Of a stretch of DNA of 64,000 nt, positions 25,690-36,000 are shown piece after piece. The stretch lies in NCBI GenBank assembly GCA_036506495.1, contig DASXRQ010000199.1, positions 1 through 64,000 on the forward strand, given 5' to 3'. The DNA comes from DASXRC01 sp036506495. Its GTDB lineage: Bacteria > Actinomycetota > Actinomycetes > Mycobacteriales > Micromonosporaceae. Position 1 is the first letter of the stretch. Each line of letters opens with the position of its first letter. The position numbers and the translations under genes were made by a program. Under the pieces are notes generated by a model. It was given only the letters and a program-made list of their open reading frames with translations, searched no databases and was not told the DNA's origin.

Positions 25690-28040
25690 CCGGGGAAGAG
25701 CACCTCGTTCCGCTGTCGGATACCGGCTGGAGTCTGTGGCGCGACGCCGTGCTCCGAACGACGGGCTTCCCGGCCGACGGCCTCGACCGGCTCGCCGCCC
25801 CGGGCGCCGCGGAGGCGGCGGACGCGCACCTCGCCGGTCGCCTGGGGGCCGACGCCTTCGCCGACGCGTACGCGGCCGCGGTCGGAGCGACGGGTGCCGA
25901 GGTCTTCGCGATCGCGCACGATCCGCTGTTCCGGGAGGCGGTCACCTGGCAGAACCGCACCGCGCTGCACGCCATCGACGCGATCCGGCGGCAGGGCACC
26001 GACGCGCCCCGCAACTCGCAGCGCCGCACGCGCGAGGAGATGGTCGGCCGGTACTGGCAGCGCTACTGCGCCAAGAACGAAACGATCGGGTTCTTCGGCC
26101 CGGTGTGTTGGGTACGGCTGGACGCCCGGGCCGCCACCAGCGTCCGACCCGGTCCGGCGCTGGTACGCGGCCGACGCGTCTACTTCGAACACTGGGCCCT
26201 GGCCGCGTACGCCGAGTCCGTGGCCGCCGACCCGCTGGCCCGGCGGTGGCTCGCCCCGTCGCTCCCGCCGCACCTGTTCATCGACGGCCGCCGCGTACTG
26301 CGGCCGGTACAGCCCGCCGTTGTGTTGTCCGCGGCCGAGGCCGCCCTGGTGGCCCGCTGCGACGGACGACGGCCGGCGATCGACATCGCGCAGGAGGTCG
26401 CCGCCGACCCCGATTCGCCGCTGCGGAATCCCGACGACGGTCTGCTCCTGCTAGCGCGGCTCGCCGACCGAGGACTCATCCGATGGGACCTGAACATCCC
26501 CGTCCGGATCGACGCCGAGGACGTGCTCGCGCGGCGGCTGGCGGCGATCGGCGATCCGGCCGCACGCGGGCGGGCGTTGACCGGCCTCCACCGGTTGCAG
26601 GCGGCCCGCGACGCGGTGGCGAGGGGCGCCGGCGACCCGGACGCGCTGCTCGCGGCGTACGGCCGACTGGACGACGAGTTCACGGCGCTCACCGGCCAGA
26701 CCTCGCAACGGAGGGCCGGCCAGATGTACGCCGGGCGCATGCTGTGCGTCGAGGAGTGCACGCGGGACCTCGACGTCGTCATCGGCGAGCCGGTGCTCGC
26801 GGCGATGGCACCACCGCTCGCGATCCTGCTGCGGGTGGCCCGCTGGCTGTCGTGCGCCGCCGCCGACGCGTACCTGGTGGCGTTTCGCGGCCTCTACGCG
26901 GAGCTCACCGCGGAGCTGGGCGTCCGCGACGTGCCGCTCGGGCAGCTGTGGTTCCTCGCGCAGGGCCTCTTCTTCGACGCGTCCGGCGACCGCCCGATCG
27001 ACGGCGTCGCGGAGGAGTTCGGCCGCCGCTGGGAGAAGCTGTTCGGTCTGGACCGGCACGGCCCCGACGTCCGGTCCGTCGTGCTCGATAGCGCCGACCT
27101 GGCCGACGCCGCGGTGAACGTGTTCCCCGCGTCGGCACCGGGCTGGGCCGCGGCCCGGGTGCACGGACCCGACGTACACATCTGCGCGGAGAGCGCCGAG
27201 GCGGTCGCGCGGGGCGAGTTCAGCCTCGTCCTGGGGGAGCTGCACACCGCGTGGGCGACCCTTCAGGCCGGCGCGCTGCTGTCGGGCGCGCTGCTGTCCG
27301 GCACGCCCGAGCCGGAGCGGCTGCGCGCCGCACTGCTCGAGGACGTCGGACCCGGCCGCCTCCTGCCCCTGCTGCCAACCAGCTGGCCCCGGTACAGCGC
27401 CAGGCTGGCCGGCGGTCTGGACAACTCGACCGACTGGCAGCTGGGTTTCGCCCCCGCGCCGGGGGCCGACCCCGGCCGGCTGCTGCCGTTGACGACCCTG
27501 ACGGTGTCCGACGTGGACGGTGAGCTGGTGGTCCGGTCCGAGAACGACCGGAGGTGGCCGCTTATCGAGTTCTTCGCGGAACTGATCGCCATCCACACCC
27601 AGGGCGCGTTCAAGTTCCTGTCCGCGGCCGCCCACTCGCCACGGATCAGCATCGACCGGATGGTGGTCGCGCGGGAAACCTGGCGGACGACGGTGGGTGC
27701 GACCGGGCTGGCGGACGTGGCGGGCGAACGCGAACAGTACCTCGCCGTGAGGCGGTGGCGAGCGGGCTTCGGCCTGCCCGAGCGGGTGTTCGTGGCGCTC
27801 AGTACCGAGACCAAACCCTCCTATGTGGACCTTACCAGTCCGGTCTACGTCGGCTCGTTCGTCCGGACGGTACGCGCGGCGCGGCGCGCCGCTGGCGACG
27901 GCGCGGAGCTGACGGTCACCGAGATGCTGCCCACCCCCGCGGAGGCCTGGATTCCCGACGCGGCCGGCCGGCGGTACTTCTCCGAGCTGCGGGTCCATGC
28001 CGTCGACCCGGAGCCCGCCCGGCGGGGAGGGGGCTCATGA
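25686..28040 (+). CDS. LanB-like protein (lanthipeptide dehydratase family, glutamylation-domain type)
   Basis: 784 residues. The segment CAKNETIGFFGPVCWVRLD near residue 125 and the C-terminal block with TKPSYVDLTSPVYV (about 700) and VTEMLPTPAEAWI (about 750) mark the lantibiotic dehydratase N-domain family (PF04738). In true LanB enzymes this domain transfers Glu from glutamyl-tRNA to Ser/Thr, and a separate C-terminal SpaB_C domain eliminates it. At 784 residues the elimination domain seems absent, as in split LanB proteins and in PEARL enzymes, which add amino acids from aminoacyl-tRNA to a peptide. No precursor peptide is found nearby. It is translationally coupled to the thioesterase and to the first NRPS, so it should act in this pathway. 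The reaction, tRNA-dependent modification of the peptide, is inferred. Confidence 0.78.
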   Translation: MTGEEHLVPLSDTGWSLWRDAVLRTTGFPADGLDRLAAPGAAEAADAHLAGRLGADAFADAYAAAVGATGAEVFAIAHDPLFREAVTWQNRTALHAIDAIRRQGTDAPRNSQRRTREEMVGRYWQRYCAKNETIGFFGPVCWVRLDARAATSVRPGPALVRGRRVYFEHWALAAYAESVAADPLARRWLAPSLPPHLFIDGRRVLRPVQPAVVLSAAEAALVARCDGRRPAIDIAQEVAADPDSPLRNPDDGLLLLARLADRGLIRWDLNIPVRIDAEDVLARRLAAIGDPAARGRALTGLHRLQAARDAVARGAGDPDALLAAYGRLDDEFTALTGQTSQRRAGQMYAGRMLCVEECTRDLDVVIGEPVLAAMAPPLAILLRVARWLSCAAADAYLVAFRGLYAELTAELGVRDVPLGQLWFLAQGLFFDASGDRPIDGVAEEFGRRWEKLFGLDRHGPDVRSVVLDSADLADAAVNVFPASAPGWAAARVHGPDVHICAESAEAVARGEFSLVLGELHTAWATLQAGALLSGALLSGTPEPERLRAALLEDVGPGRLLPLLPTSWPRYSARLAGGLDNSTDWQLGFAPAPGADPGRLLPLTTLTVSDVDGELVVRSENDRRWPLIEFFAELIAIHTQGAFKFLSAAAHSPRISIDRMVVARETWRTTVGATGLADVAGEREQYLAVRRWRAGFGLPERVFVALSTETKPSYVDLTSPVYVGSFVRTVRAARRAAGDGAELTVTEMLPTPAEAWIPDAAGRRYFSELRVHAVDPEPARRGGGS

Positions 28041-31000
28041 CGTTGCTCGGTGACCTCGTCGCCGCCCAGGCCGCCGCCCGGCCGGGTGCGATCGCAGTCC
28101 GGCAATGGGACGAGACCCTGACATACGGCGAGCTGGTCGACGCGGCCGCCAGGTTGGCGAACGTTCTGCGCCGCCACGGTGTGAGCCCCGAGACTCGCGT
28201 GGGGGTGTGTGCCCGACGCCGCCCGCAGGTCCTGGTGGGCCTGCTGGGCGTGCTCTTCGCCGGCGGCGCGTACGTGCCGCTCGATCCGGACCATCCGCCG
28301 ACCCGCCGCGACCTGGTCCTCGCCGACGCGGGGATCACGGTGGTCGTCGTCGACGACGCGGGCGCGGCCGCCCTCGCCGGCAGTGGCCTGCGCCTCGTGC
28401 CCGCGTGCGGCGCGGGTGGGCAGCCGACCCTGTTCGTGCGCCCGGCCGCGCCCGACAACGCCGCCTATGTCCTCTACACGTCCGGATCGACCGGCCGTCC
28501 AAAGGGCGTCACCGTCTCGCACCGCAACGCGGTCGCGTTCGCCACGTCCACCGCGCGCGCCTTCGAGCTGGATGAGAACTGCCGCAGCATCGGCTTCGCC
28601 GCCCTCGGGTTCGATGTGTCCATTCTGGACATCTTCGCCCCGCTCAGCCGCGGCGGATCCGTGGCGTTCATCCCCGAGACCGACCGGGTCGATCCGGTTC
28701 GGTTACAGCGGTTCCTGGAAGCCCACGAGGTTACCTGGGGTTGCCTTCCGCCCGCACTGCTGCCGCTGCTCGAACCCGACCGCCTGCCCGACCTGAGGCA
28801 CGCCATCACCGCGGGTGAGCCGCCCGGCCCCGAACAGGTCGCCCGCTGGTCGGCCCCGCCTCGCCGCCGGTTCTTCAACTGGTACGGCCCGACCGAGACC
28901 ACCGTCTGCGTGGTCGGCACCGAGCTGACCGGCGGGTGGGACCGGCCACTGCCGATCGGGCATCCACTCGCCGGCTGCCGGGCGTACGTGCTGGACGAGT
29001 CGCTCCGGCCGTGCCCACCGGGCGTGCCGGGCGAACTGCACATCGGCGGTTCACAGGTCGCCCGCGGCTACCTGGGTCGCCCCGCGCTGACGGCGGATCG
29101 GTTCGTGCCGGACCCGTTCGGCGACGTCCCCGGCGCCCGGCTCTACCGGACCGGCGACCGGGTGACCTGGAACCCGGAACACGGGCTCGAGTTCCTCGGT
29201 CGGCTGGACCGGCAGGTGAAGATCGCCGGGCAGCGGGTCGAGCTCGGCGAGGTGGAGTCGGTGCTTCGACTGCACGTCGACGTCCTCCAGGCGGTCGCCG
29301 ACACCCGCCCGGGCCCGGCCGGACAGCCCGAGCTCGTCGCGTACCTCACACCCGCCACCGCCCCGGACCTGTCCGCCGTGCGCGCGCACTGCGCCGACCG
29401 GCTGCCGGCGTATATGATTCCCACCCGAGTCGTACGCCTGGGTGCGTTGCCGCTCAACTCCTCGGGGAAGGTGGACCTCGCCGCGTTGCGGGCGACTGCT
29501 CCGCCGCGGGTGAGTGCCGCACCCCGAGGCAACGGGGCGACCCGGCGGTCTGCGGACCCACCCACCCGGCCACCCGCGACGCCAATTCACGCGGCGGTTC
29601 TCGAAGCGTGGCGCGGCGCCTTCGGCACGGCGGACGCGGGCCCCGACGACGACTTCTTCTTCTGTGGCGGGCACTCGCTGCTGGCGATGCGCCTGGTGGC
29701 CGCCCTGCGCGGTCGGCTGCGCCGCGCGGTGACGGTGGAGGATGTGCTCGCCGGACGGACGCCCGCGGGCATCGCGGCCCGGGTGGAGCGGCTCGACGAA
29801 CACGGCGACGTCCCGGTGCGCACCGGGCAGCCGCCGGCGCTCTCCCCGGCGCAGCGCCGAGTCTGGTTCGTCGACCGCCTCGCCGCGACCACGCCGGCGT
29901 ACAACATCGCGTTCGCGGAGCGGCTGCGCGGGCCGCTCGACGTGCCGGCGCTGGCGGCCGCGCTCCGCGCGGTGGCGGACCGCCATGATGTGTTGCGCTG
30001 GCGGCTGCCGGCCACCGGCGGCCAGCCGCGCGCGGTGGTGGACCCGCCGGCGCCCGTGCCCCTGCCGGTGGAGGAGCTGCGCGTGCCGGACCCGGAACGG
30101 CTGCTGCGGGAGCGGTTGGCCTCCGAGGCCAGCGAGCGGTTCGATCTCGCCGAGGGTCCACTGTGGCGGGTTCGGCTGTTCCGGCTGGCGGAGCGTGAGC
30201 ACGTCCTCGCGGTCACCGTGCACCACACGGTGTTCGACGGCTGGTCTCAGGAGCTGTTCCAGCGCGACCTGAGCCGGGCGTACGCGGCGGCGCAGGCCGG
30301 GCGGACACCGGACCTCGGCGCGCCGCCGGCGACCTACGCCGATTACGTCGGCTGGCTGTCGGAGCGACACCGGCGGCACGGCACGGACGTCCGTTGGTGG
30401 GTCGACCACCTGACCGGCGCGCCGACGGTGCTCGACCTGCCGCGCGACTCGGCCCGCCCGCCGATGCAGACATTCCACGGGTCGCGGGCCAGCGCCACGG
30501 TTTCCGCCGAACCCGCCGCCGAGGTCCGCAGGCTGGCGGCCGCTCGGGGTACGACGCCCTACGCCGTCCTGCTCGCCGCGTTCGCCCAGCTCCTGCGCAG
30601 ACAGACCGGGCAGCACGACCTCGTCGTCGGTGCGCCGGTCGCGGATCGTCGGCACCCCGCGTTCGACGACATGATCGGGTTCTGCGTGGACACCGTGCCG
30701 CTGCGGCTGAGGGTCCGCGACGATCTCAGCTTCGCCGCACACGTCGACGCGTGCCGGGATGAGTTGGTGGCCACCCTCGCGCGGGCCGACACGCCGCTGG
30801 ACCGGATCGTTGCCGCCCTCGCGGTGCACCGGGACCTGTCGCGCAACCCGCTGATCCAGGTGCTGTTCAACATGTACAACTTCGCGGAGGCGGGCCTCGC
30901 GCTCCCCGGCGTGACCGCGGAGGCACTCGAGGCGGGACTGCCCGGCTCCCTCTTCGACCTCACCCTGTACGTGTCGGAGCGCGGCGATGGGTACGCGCTG

Positions 31001-33082
31001 CAGGCCGTCTACAACGCCGACCTCTACCGGCCGGAGCGGGTCGAGGCGCTGCTCGCCAGCTACGTCCACCTGCTGGGCGACCTCGTCGCCCGCCCGGACC
31101 GCCGCCCGGTCGTGGCCGCGACACTCCGTTCGGCATCGCCGACCGCGCTGCCCGATCCGGCCGCCCCGCTGCCGAGCTGGCACGGATCCGGCGTGGTCGA
31201 GCGGATCCAGCACGTCGCGCGGCGGCGTCCGGACGCGCCCGCCGTTGCCGGCGCCGGCGGGCGACTCACGTACCGGCAGCTCGAAGACGCGCGGCGGGCC
31301 ACCACCGCCGCGATCCGCGCGGCGGGGATCGGCTCCGGGGACACGGTGGCCGTGCTCGCCACCCGCGACGTCCGGCTGCCGGTGCTCCTGCTCGGAGTGC
31401 TCGCGAGCGGCGCCCGGTGGGCCATCCTCGATCCGGAGCTGCCACCGGCCCGGCTGGCGGCGCAGGCGCGCGCCGCGGGCTGCCGGGCGGCGCTCGTCGG
31501 CCCGGGCGCCGAGCATGCGCTGGCGGCGCTGCCGGGGCTGCGACTCTGTTCCCCGAACGGCGGCGGCGGACTCGACGAGCTGGCACCGCCGGACGCCCGA
31601 GGCTATGCGGCGTTCACGTCGGGGAGCACCGGCGACGCCCGCGCGGTGTTCACGGCCGAGCGGCCGCTGGCGCACTTCCTCGACTGGTATGTCCGCACGT
31701 TCGCCCTGCGCGACGACGATCAGTTTGCGGCGCTCGCCGGGCTCGCCCACGACCCGCTGCTCCGCGACGTCTTCGCACCGCTCGTGGTGGGGGCCCGCCT
31801 CCACGTCCCGGCGGCGGAGTCTCTTCGCGACCCGGCCCGGCTGGCCGGTTGGCTGGACTCGGAGGGCGTCACGGTGCTGCACCTGACGCCGCAGCTCGCC
31901 CGGCTCCTCTGTGGCACGCGGGGGACAGTGCTGCCGAGCGTCAGGCTCGTCGCGCTGGCCGGCGACCAGCTCCGATGGTCCGATGTGGACACCCTGCGCC
32001 AGCTCGTCCCGGCCGCCCGGGTGGTCAACTTCTACGGCACCACCGAGACGCCGCAGGCACAGGCATGGCACGAGCCGGCACGGGCCGGCGTTGCCGCCGG
32101 CGCCGGAACCCGGCCGGTGCCCGTCGGCCACGGGATCGACGGCGCACAGCTCCTCGTCATCGGTCCGGGTGGCCGACCCGCGGCCATCGGCGAGCTCGGC
32201 GAGGTCACGGTCCGGAGCCACCACCTGGCAACCGGCTACGCAACCGACGGACGGCTCGACGAGGAGCTGACGCGCGCCCGATTCTCAGGCGAAGGGGACG
32301 ATCGCATGTTCCGGACCGGAGACCTTGGCCGACACGAACCCGACGGGACCGTGGTGATCGCCGGACGCGCCGACGACCAGGTCAAGGTCCGGGGATTCCG
32401 GGTGGAGCTCGGCGAGGTCGAGGCCGCGCTGCTGGCGTACCCCGGTGTGCACCAGGCGGCGGTGGTCGCCGACCCGCGCGACGGCGAGCTGGTCCTGCAC
32501 GGCCACGTCGCCACCGAACCGGGCGTCACCGCCGGCGCGGTGCGCGCGCACCTGCGGACGGTTCTGCCCGAGTACGCGATTCCGTCGTCCCTGAACCTGC
32601 TGCCGGCGCTGCCGCTGACCCGCAACGGCAAGGTCGACCGCGACGCGCTGCCGCGGCCGGTTCAGCGGCCGAGCAGCGGACGGGCCGACGAGCCCGCCAC
32701 GCCGACCGAGCGGCTCGTCGCCGCGGCGTGGCAGCGAGTCCTCGGTCTGCCCCGGGTCGGTCGGGCGGAGAACTTCTTCGAGGTCGGTGGGCACTCGATG
32801 GCCATCGTGGCGGTGCAGGCGGAACTGGTCGCGCGGCTCGGGAGGGACGTCCCGATCGTCGACCTGTTCAGCCATCCCACCGTGGCCACGCTCGCGGCTC
32901 ACCTCGACGGCTCGGTCCGGTCGCCCGGCCTCGACCGCGCCGCTGAGCGGGTAGCCGCGAGGCGAGCTCGCGCCCGGCGCCAACACACCGACCGAACCGG
33001 CGCCGGCGACGCCGACCCGAGCACGCGCGACGCCGACCGCGGCCCGGCCGCGCGGCCGGCACCCGAAGAGGCCAGCAGATAA
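28037..33082 (+). CDS. NRPS, domains A-T-C-A-T (loading plus first extension)
   Basis: 1681 residues. A1 (1-500; TSGSTGRPKG near 148) has specificity positions I read as DVLCIAWVC plus Lys: an alpha-amino acid with a bulky or aromatic side chain is likely, but no exact match is known to me. T1 has CGGHSLLAM near 545. The C domain has HHTVFDG near 728. A2 (1060-1550) is unusual: GLAHDPLLRDVF and a code DPRHAAFQA resemble the Lys2 alpha-aminoadipate reductase adenylation domain, and its A3 loop reads TSGSTGDARAV without the usual PKG. T2 has GGHSMAI near 1583. A basic-then-acidic tail after 1640 may be a docking region. No epimerase is present. The ATG overlaps the LanB stop. Starting with A-T marks this as the initiation protein of the line. 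Confidence 0.93.
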   Translation: MTLLGDLVAAQAAARPGAIAVRQWDETLTYGELVDAAARLANVLRRHGVSPETRVGVCARRRPQVLVGLLGVLFAGGAYVPLDPDHPPTRRDLVLADAGITVVVVDDAGAAALAGSGLRLVPACGAGGQPTLFVRPAAPDNAAYVLYTSGSTGRPKGVTVSHRNAVAFATSTARAFELDENCRSIGFAALGFDVSILDIFAPLSRGGSVAFIPETDRVDPVRLQRFLEAHEVTWGCLPPALLPLLEPDRLPDLRHAITAGEPPGPEQVARWSAPPRRRFFNWYGPTETTVCVVGTELTGGWDRPLPIGHPLAGCRAYVLDESLRPCPPGVPGELHIGGSQVARGYLGRPALTADRFVPDPFGDVPGARLYRTGDRVTWNPEHGLEFLGRLDRQVKIAGQRVELGEVESVLRLHVDVLQAVADTRPGPAGQPELVAYLTPATAPDLSAVRAHCADRLPAYMIPTRVVRLGALPLNSSGKVDLAALRATAPPRVSAAPRGNGATRRSADPPTRPPATPIHAAVLEAWRGAFGTADAGPDDDFFFCGGHSLLAMRLVAALRGRLRRAVTVEDVLAGRTPAGIAARVERLDEHGDVPVRTGQPPALSPAQRRVWFVDRLAATTPAYNIAFAERLRGPLDVPALAAALRAVADRHDVLRWRLPATGGQPRAVVDPPAPVPLPVEELRVPDPERLLRERLASEASERFDLAEGPLWRVRLFRLAEREHVLAVTVHHTVFDGWSQELFQRDLSRAYAAAQAGRTPDLGAPPATYADYVGWLSERHRRHGTDVRWWVDHLTGAPTVLDLPRDSARPPMQTFHGSRASATVSAEPAAEVRRLAAARGTTPYAVLLAAFAQLLRRQTGQHDLVVGAPVADRRHPAFDDMIGFCVDTVPLRLRVRDDLSFAAHVDACRDELVATLARADTPLDRIVAALAVHRDLSRNPLIQVLFNMYNFAEAGLALPGVTAEALEAGLPGSLFDLTLYVSERGDGYALQAVYNADLYRPERVEALLASYVHLLGDLVARPDRRPVVAATLRSASPTALPDPAAPLPSWHGSGVVERIQHVARRRPDAPAVAGAGGRLTYRQLEDARRATTAAIRAAGIGSGDTVAVLATRDVRLPVLLLGVLASGARWAILDPELPPARLAAQARAAGCRAALVGPGAEHALAALPGLRLCSPNGGGGLDELAPPDARGYAAFTSGSTGDARAVFTAERPLAHFLDWYVRTFALRDDDQFAALAGLAHDPLLRDVFAPLVVGARLHVPAAESLRDPARLAGWLDSEGVTVLHLTPQLARLLCGTRGTVLPSVRLVALAGDQLRWSDVDTLRQLVPAARVVNFYGTTETPQAQAWHEPARAGVAAGAGTRPVPVGHGIDGAQLLVIGPGGRPAAIGELGEVTVRSHHLATGYATDGRLDEELTRARFSGEGDDRMFRTGDLGRHEPDGTVVIAGRADDQVKVRGFRVELGEVEAALLAYPGVHQAAVVADPRDGELVLHGHVATEPGVTAGAVRAHLRTVLPEYAIPSSLNLLPALPLTRNGKVDRDALPRPVQRPSSGRADEPATPTERLVAAAWQRVLGLPRVGRAENFFEVGGHSMAIVAVQAELVARLGRDVPIVDLFSHPTVATLAAHLDGSVRSPGLDRAAERVAARRARARRQHTDRTGAGDADPSTRDADRGPAARPAPEEASR

Positions 33083-33095
33083 GGGAGGCCAGCAG

Positions 33096-36000
33096 ATGAG
33101 CGAGGATATCGACACCACGGTCGAACCGGTCGCGGTCATCGGCCTGGCCTGCCGGGTGCCCGGCGCCGGCTCCGTCGACGAGTTCTGGGAGAACCTCCTG
33201 GGCGGGGTGGAGTCGGTGCGCTTCTTCTCCCGCGATGAGCAGGTCGCCATCGGTCTACCCGAACGGGATATCGACGATCCCAGCTTCGTCGCCGCCGCTC
33301 CCGTCCTCGAGGACGTCGCGGGATTCGACGCCGCGCTGTTCGGGATGACCCGCCGCGAGGCCGAACTGCGCGATCCCCAACAACGGCTGTTCCTCGAGCT
33401 CTGCCACACGGCCCTGGAGAACGCCGGCTACGACCCCGCCCGCTATCCGGGCGACATCGGGGTCTACGGCGGCATCGGTGCCGACGAGTACCAGTGGCTG
33501 TACGTCCGGCGCAATCCGGCCGTGCTCGCCGCCACCGGGAACCTGGCTGTTTCGGTCGCCAACCACCCGGACTACCTCGCGACGCTGGCCTCCTACAAGC
33601 TCAACCTGCGGGGCCCCAGCCTGACCCTGCACACCGCGTGCTCGACGACGCTGGTCGCGTTCCACCTGGCCTGCGAGGCGCTGCGCAACGGCGAGTGCGA
33701 CATGGCGCTGACCGGCGGGGCCTCGATCGAGCTGCCGCACGGGAGGGGCTACGTGCACGCCGACGGCGGAATCCTCTCCGTGGACGGGCACACCCGCACC
33801 TTCGACGCGTCGGCGAGCGGCACGGTCTGGGGCAGCGGCGGGGGTCTCGTGGTCCTCAAGCGCCTCTCGGACGCGCTCGCCGACGGCGACCACATCAGGG
33901 CCGTCGTGCTGGGCAGCGCCGTCAACAACGACGGGGCGACCAAGGTCGGCTTCTCCGCGCCGAGCCGCGACGGGCAGGCGTCGGTCATCGCGCAGGCGCT
34001 CGGCGTCGCCAACGTCGACCCCCGCACGATCGGCTACGTCGAGGCACACGGCACCGCCACCGCGCTCGGCGACCCGATCGAGGTCGCCGCGTTGACCAGC
34101 GTCTTCGCGCACGCGTCGACCGACACCGGCTGGTGCGGGCTGGGCTCGGTGAAGACGAACGTCGGCCACCTCGGCTCGGCGGCCGGCATCACCGGGCTGA
34201 TCAAGGCGGTGCTGGCCGTGGAGCACGGGCTGATCCCGCCGAGCCTGCACTTCGAGCGGCCCAACCCGAAGCTGGGCCTCGAGAACAGTCCGTTCTACGT
34301 CAACGCGACTCTCAGCAAGTGGCAGCCGGACACCGGTCTGCGTCGGGCCGGCGTCAGCTCGTTCGGCATCGGCGGCACCAACGCGCACGTGGTCCTCGAG
34401 CAGGCGCCCGCACAGTCACCAGCACCAGCACTGGCGCCGTCGCTGGGCGAGTCCGCGCGCCCGATCCACCTGCTGCGGGTCTCCGCTCGGACGCCGGGCG
34501 CCCTCGACGAGTCGGCCGAGCGCCTGGCCGGACACCTCGAGCGTCATCCCCACATCGACCTCGGCGACGTCGAGCACACGCTGCGCGTCGGCCGGGCCGA
34601 GCTCGGACACCGGTGCGCGGTGGTCGCGGTCGATGCCACCGACGCGGCCGCCGCGCTGCGCGACCGGAGACGCCGCATCTCCGGCGCGGTCCCCACACGG
34701 GTGCCACGGGTGGCGTTCCTGTTCTCCGGCCAGGGCTCGCAATACCCCGGGATGGGCGACGGGCTGTACCGTGCGTACCCGGTCTTCCGCGACGCGGTCC
34801 ACGAGTGCCTCGACTCCCTCGACGGCGACCTGGCCGAGGAGCTGGCGCGCCTCCTGCTAAGCGCGCCGGACGGGGACGGCGAGGCCAACTCCCGGCTCGC
34901 TCGGACCGCCCTCACGCAGCCGGCGCTGTTCATGGTGGAGTACGCGCTCGCCCGGCTCTGGCAGTCCGCCGGACTCACTCCCGCCGCGACGATCGGCCAC
35001 TCCATCGGGGAGTACGTCGCCGCCACGCTCGCCGGCGTGTTCGACCCGTCCGACGCGGCCCGTCTCGTCGCCGCGCGGGGCCGGCTCATGCAGTCGATGC
35101 CGGCCGGAGCGATGCTCGCCGTTCAGCTCGACGAGGCCACACTCGCCGGCCGGCTGCCGGACGGCCTGTCGATCGCGACGGTCAACGGGCCGCGCGCCTG
35201 CGTCGTCGCCGGCCCGACGCCGGCGGTCGACGCGTTCGCCGAGGACCTGTCGGCGAGCCGGATCCCGGGCAAGCGGCTACGCACGTCACACGCCTTCCAC
35301 TCACCAATGATGGAGCCGATCCTTGCGGAGTTCCGCGACGTCGTCGCTGCAGTTTCCCGGCGGGCACCGCAGGGTCCGTTCCTGTCCAATGTGACCGGAG
35401 ACTGGATCACCGCCGCCGACGCGACCGACCCGTCGTACTGGGCGCGGCACCTGCGGTCCACGGTGCGGTTCGGCGCCTGCCTGGCCACCCTGCTGGCCGA
35501 CGGGGACTGGCTGTTCGTCGAGTGTGGACCCGGCAAACAGCTCGCCGGGCTGGCGCGCATGCAGACCCCCCGGGACGCGGTGCCGCCCCTCGCCAGCCTG
35601 CCCGCGCCGGACGAGCGGCGCACCGCGCTCGAGGTGTTCCACGCCGCCGCGGGCCGGCTGTGGGTCAGCGGCGTGGCGCTGGAGGGCGACGTCGGAACGC
35701 GTGGCCGCCGCGTACCGCTGCCGCCCTACCCGTACGAGCGCAAGTCCTACTGGGTGGAGCCGACGGCGCCGCCGGCGTCTGCCGTCGCCGAGCCGGTCGG
35801 CCGGCGACCGCTCGATGAGTGGTTCACAGTGCCGGTCTGGCGCCAGGCGCTGCCGCGCGAACGGGCCGTGCCGGACCGTTGCCTCGTGTTCGCCGACGGC
35901 CCCGTCGCCGACTCGGTGGTCGCCGGGCTGCGGGCGGCCGGCACGCAGGTCGTTCGCGTTGTGCCCGGCCCGGCGTACGCGAGGACCGACGACGGCGAGT

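Noticed and set aside
29051..32224. 1057-codon minus-strand frame inside the first NRPS
   Set aside because: Composition is the Arg/Gly/Ala-rich pattern of antisense frames in high-G+C DNA; the plus strand has complete NRPS motifs.
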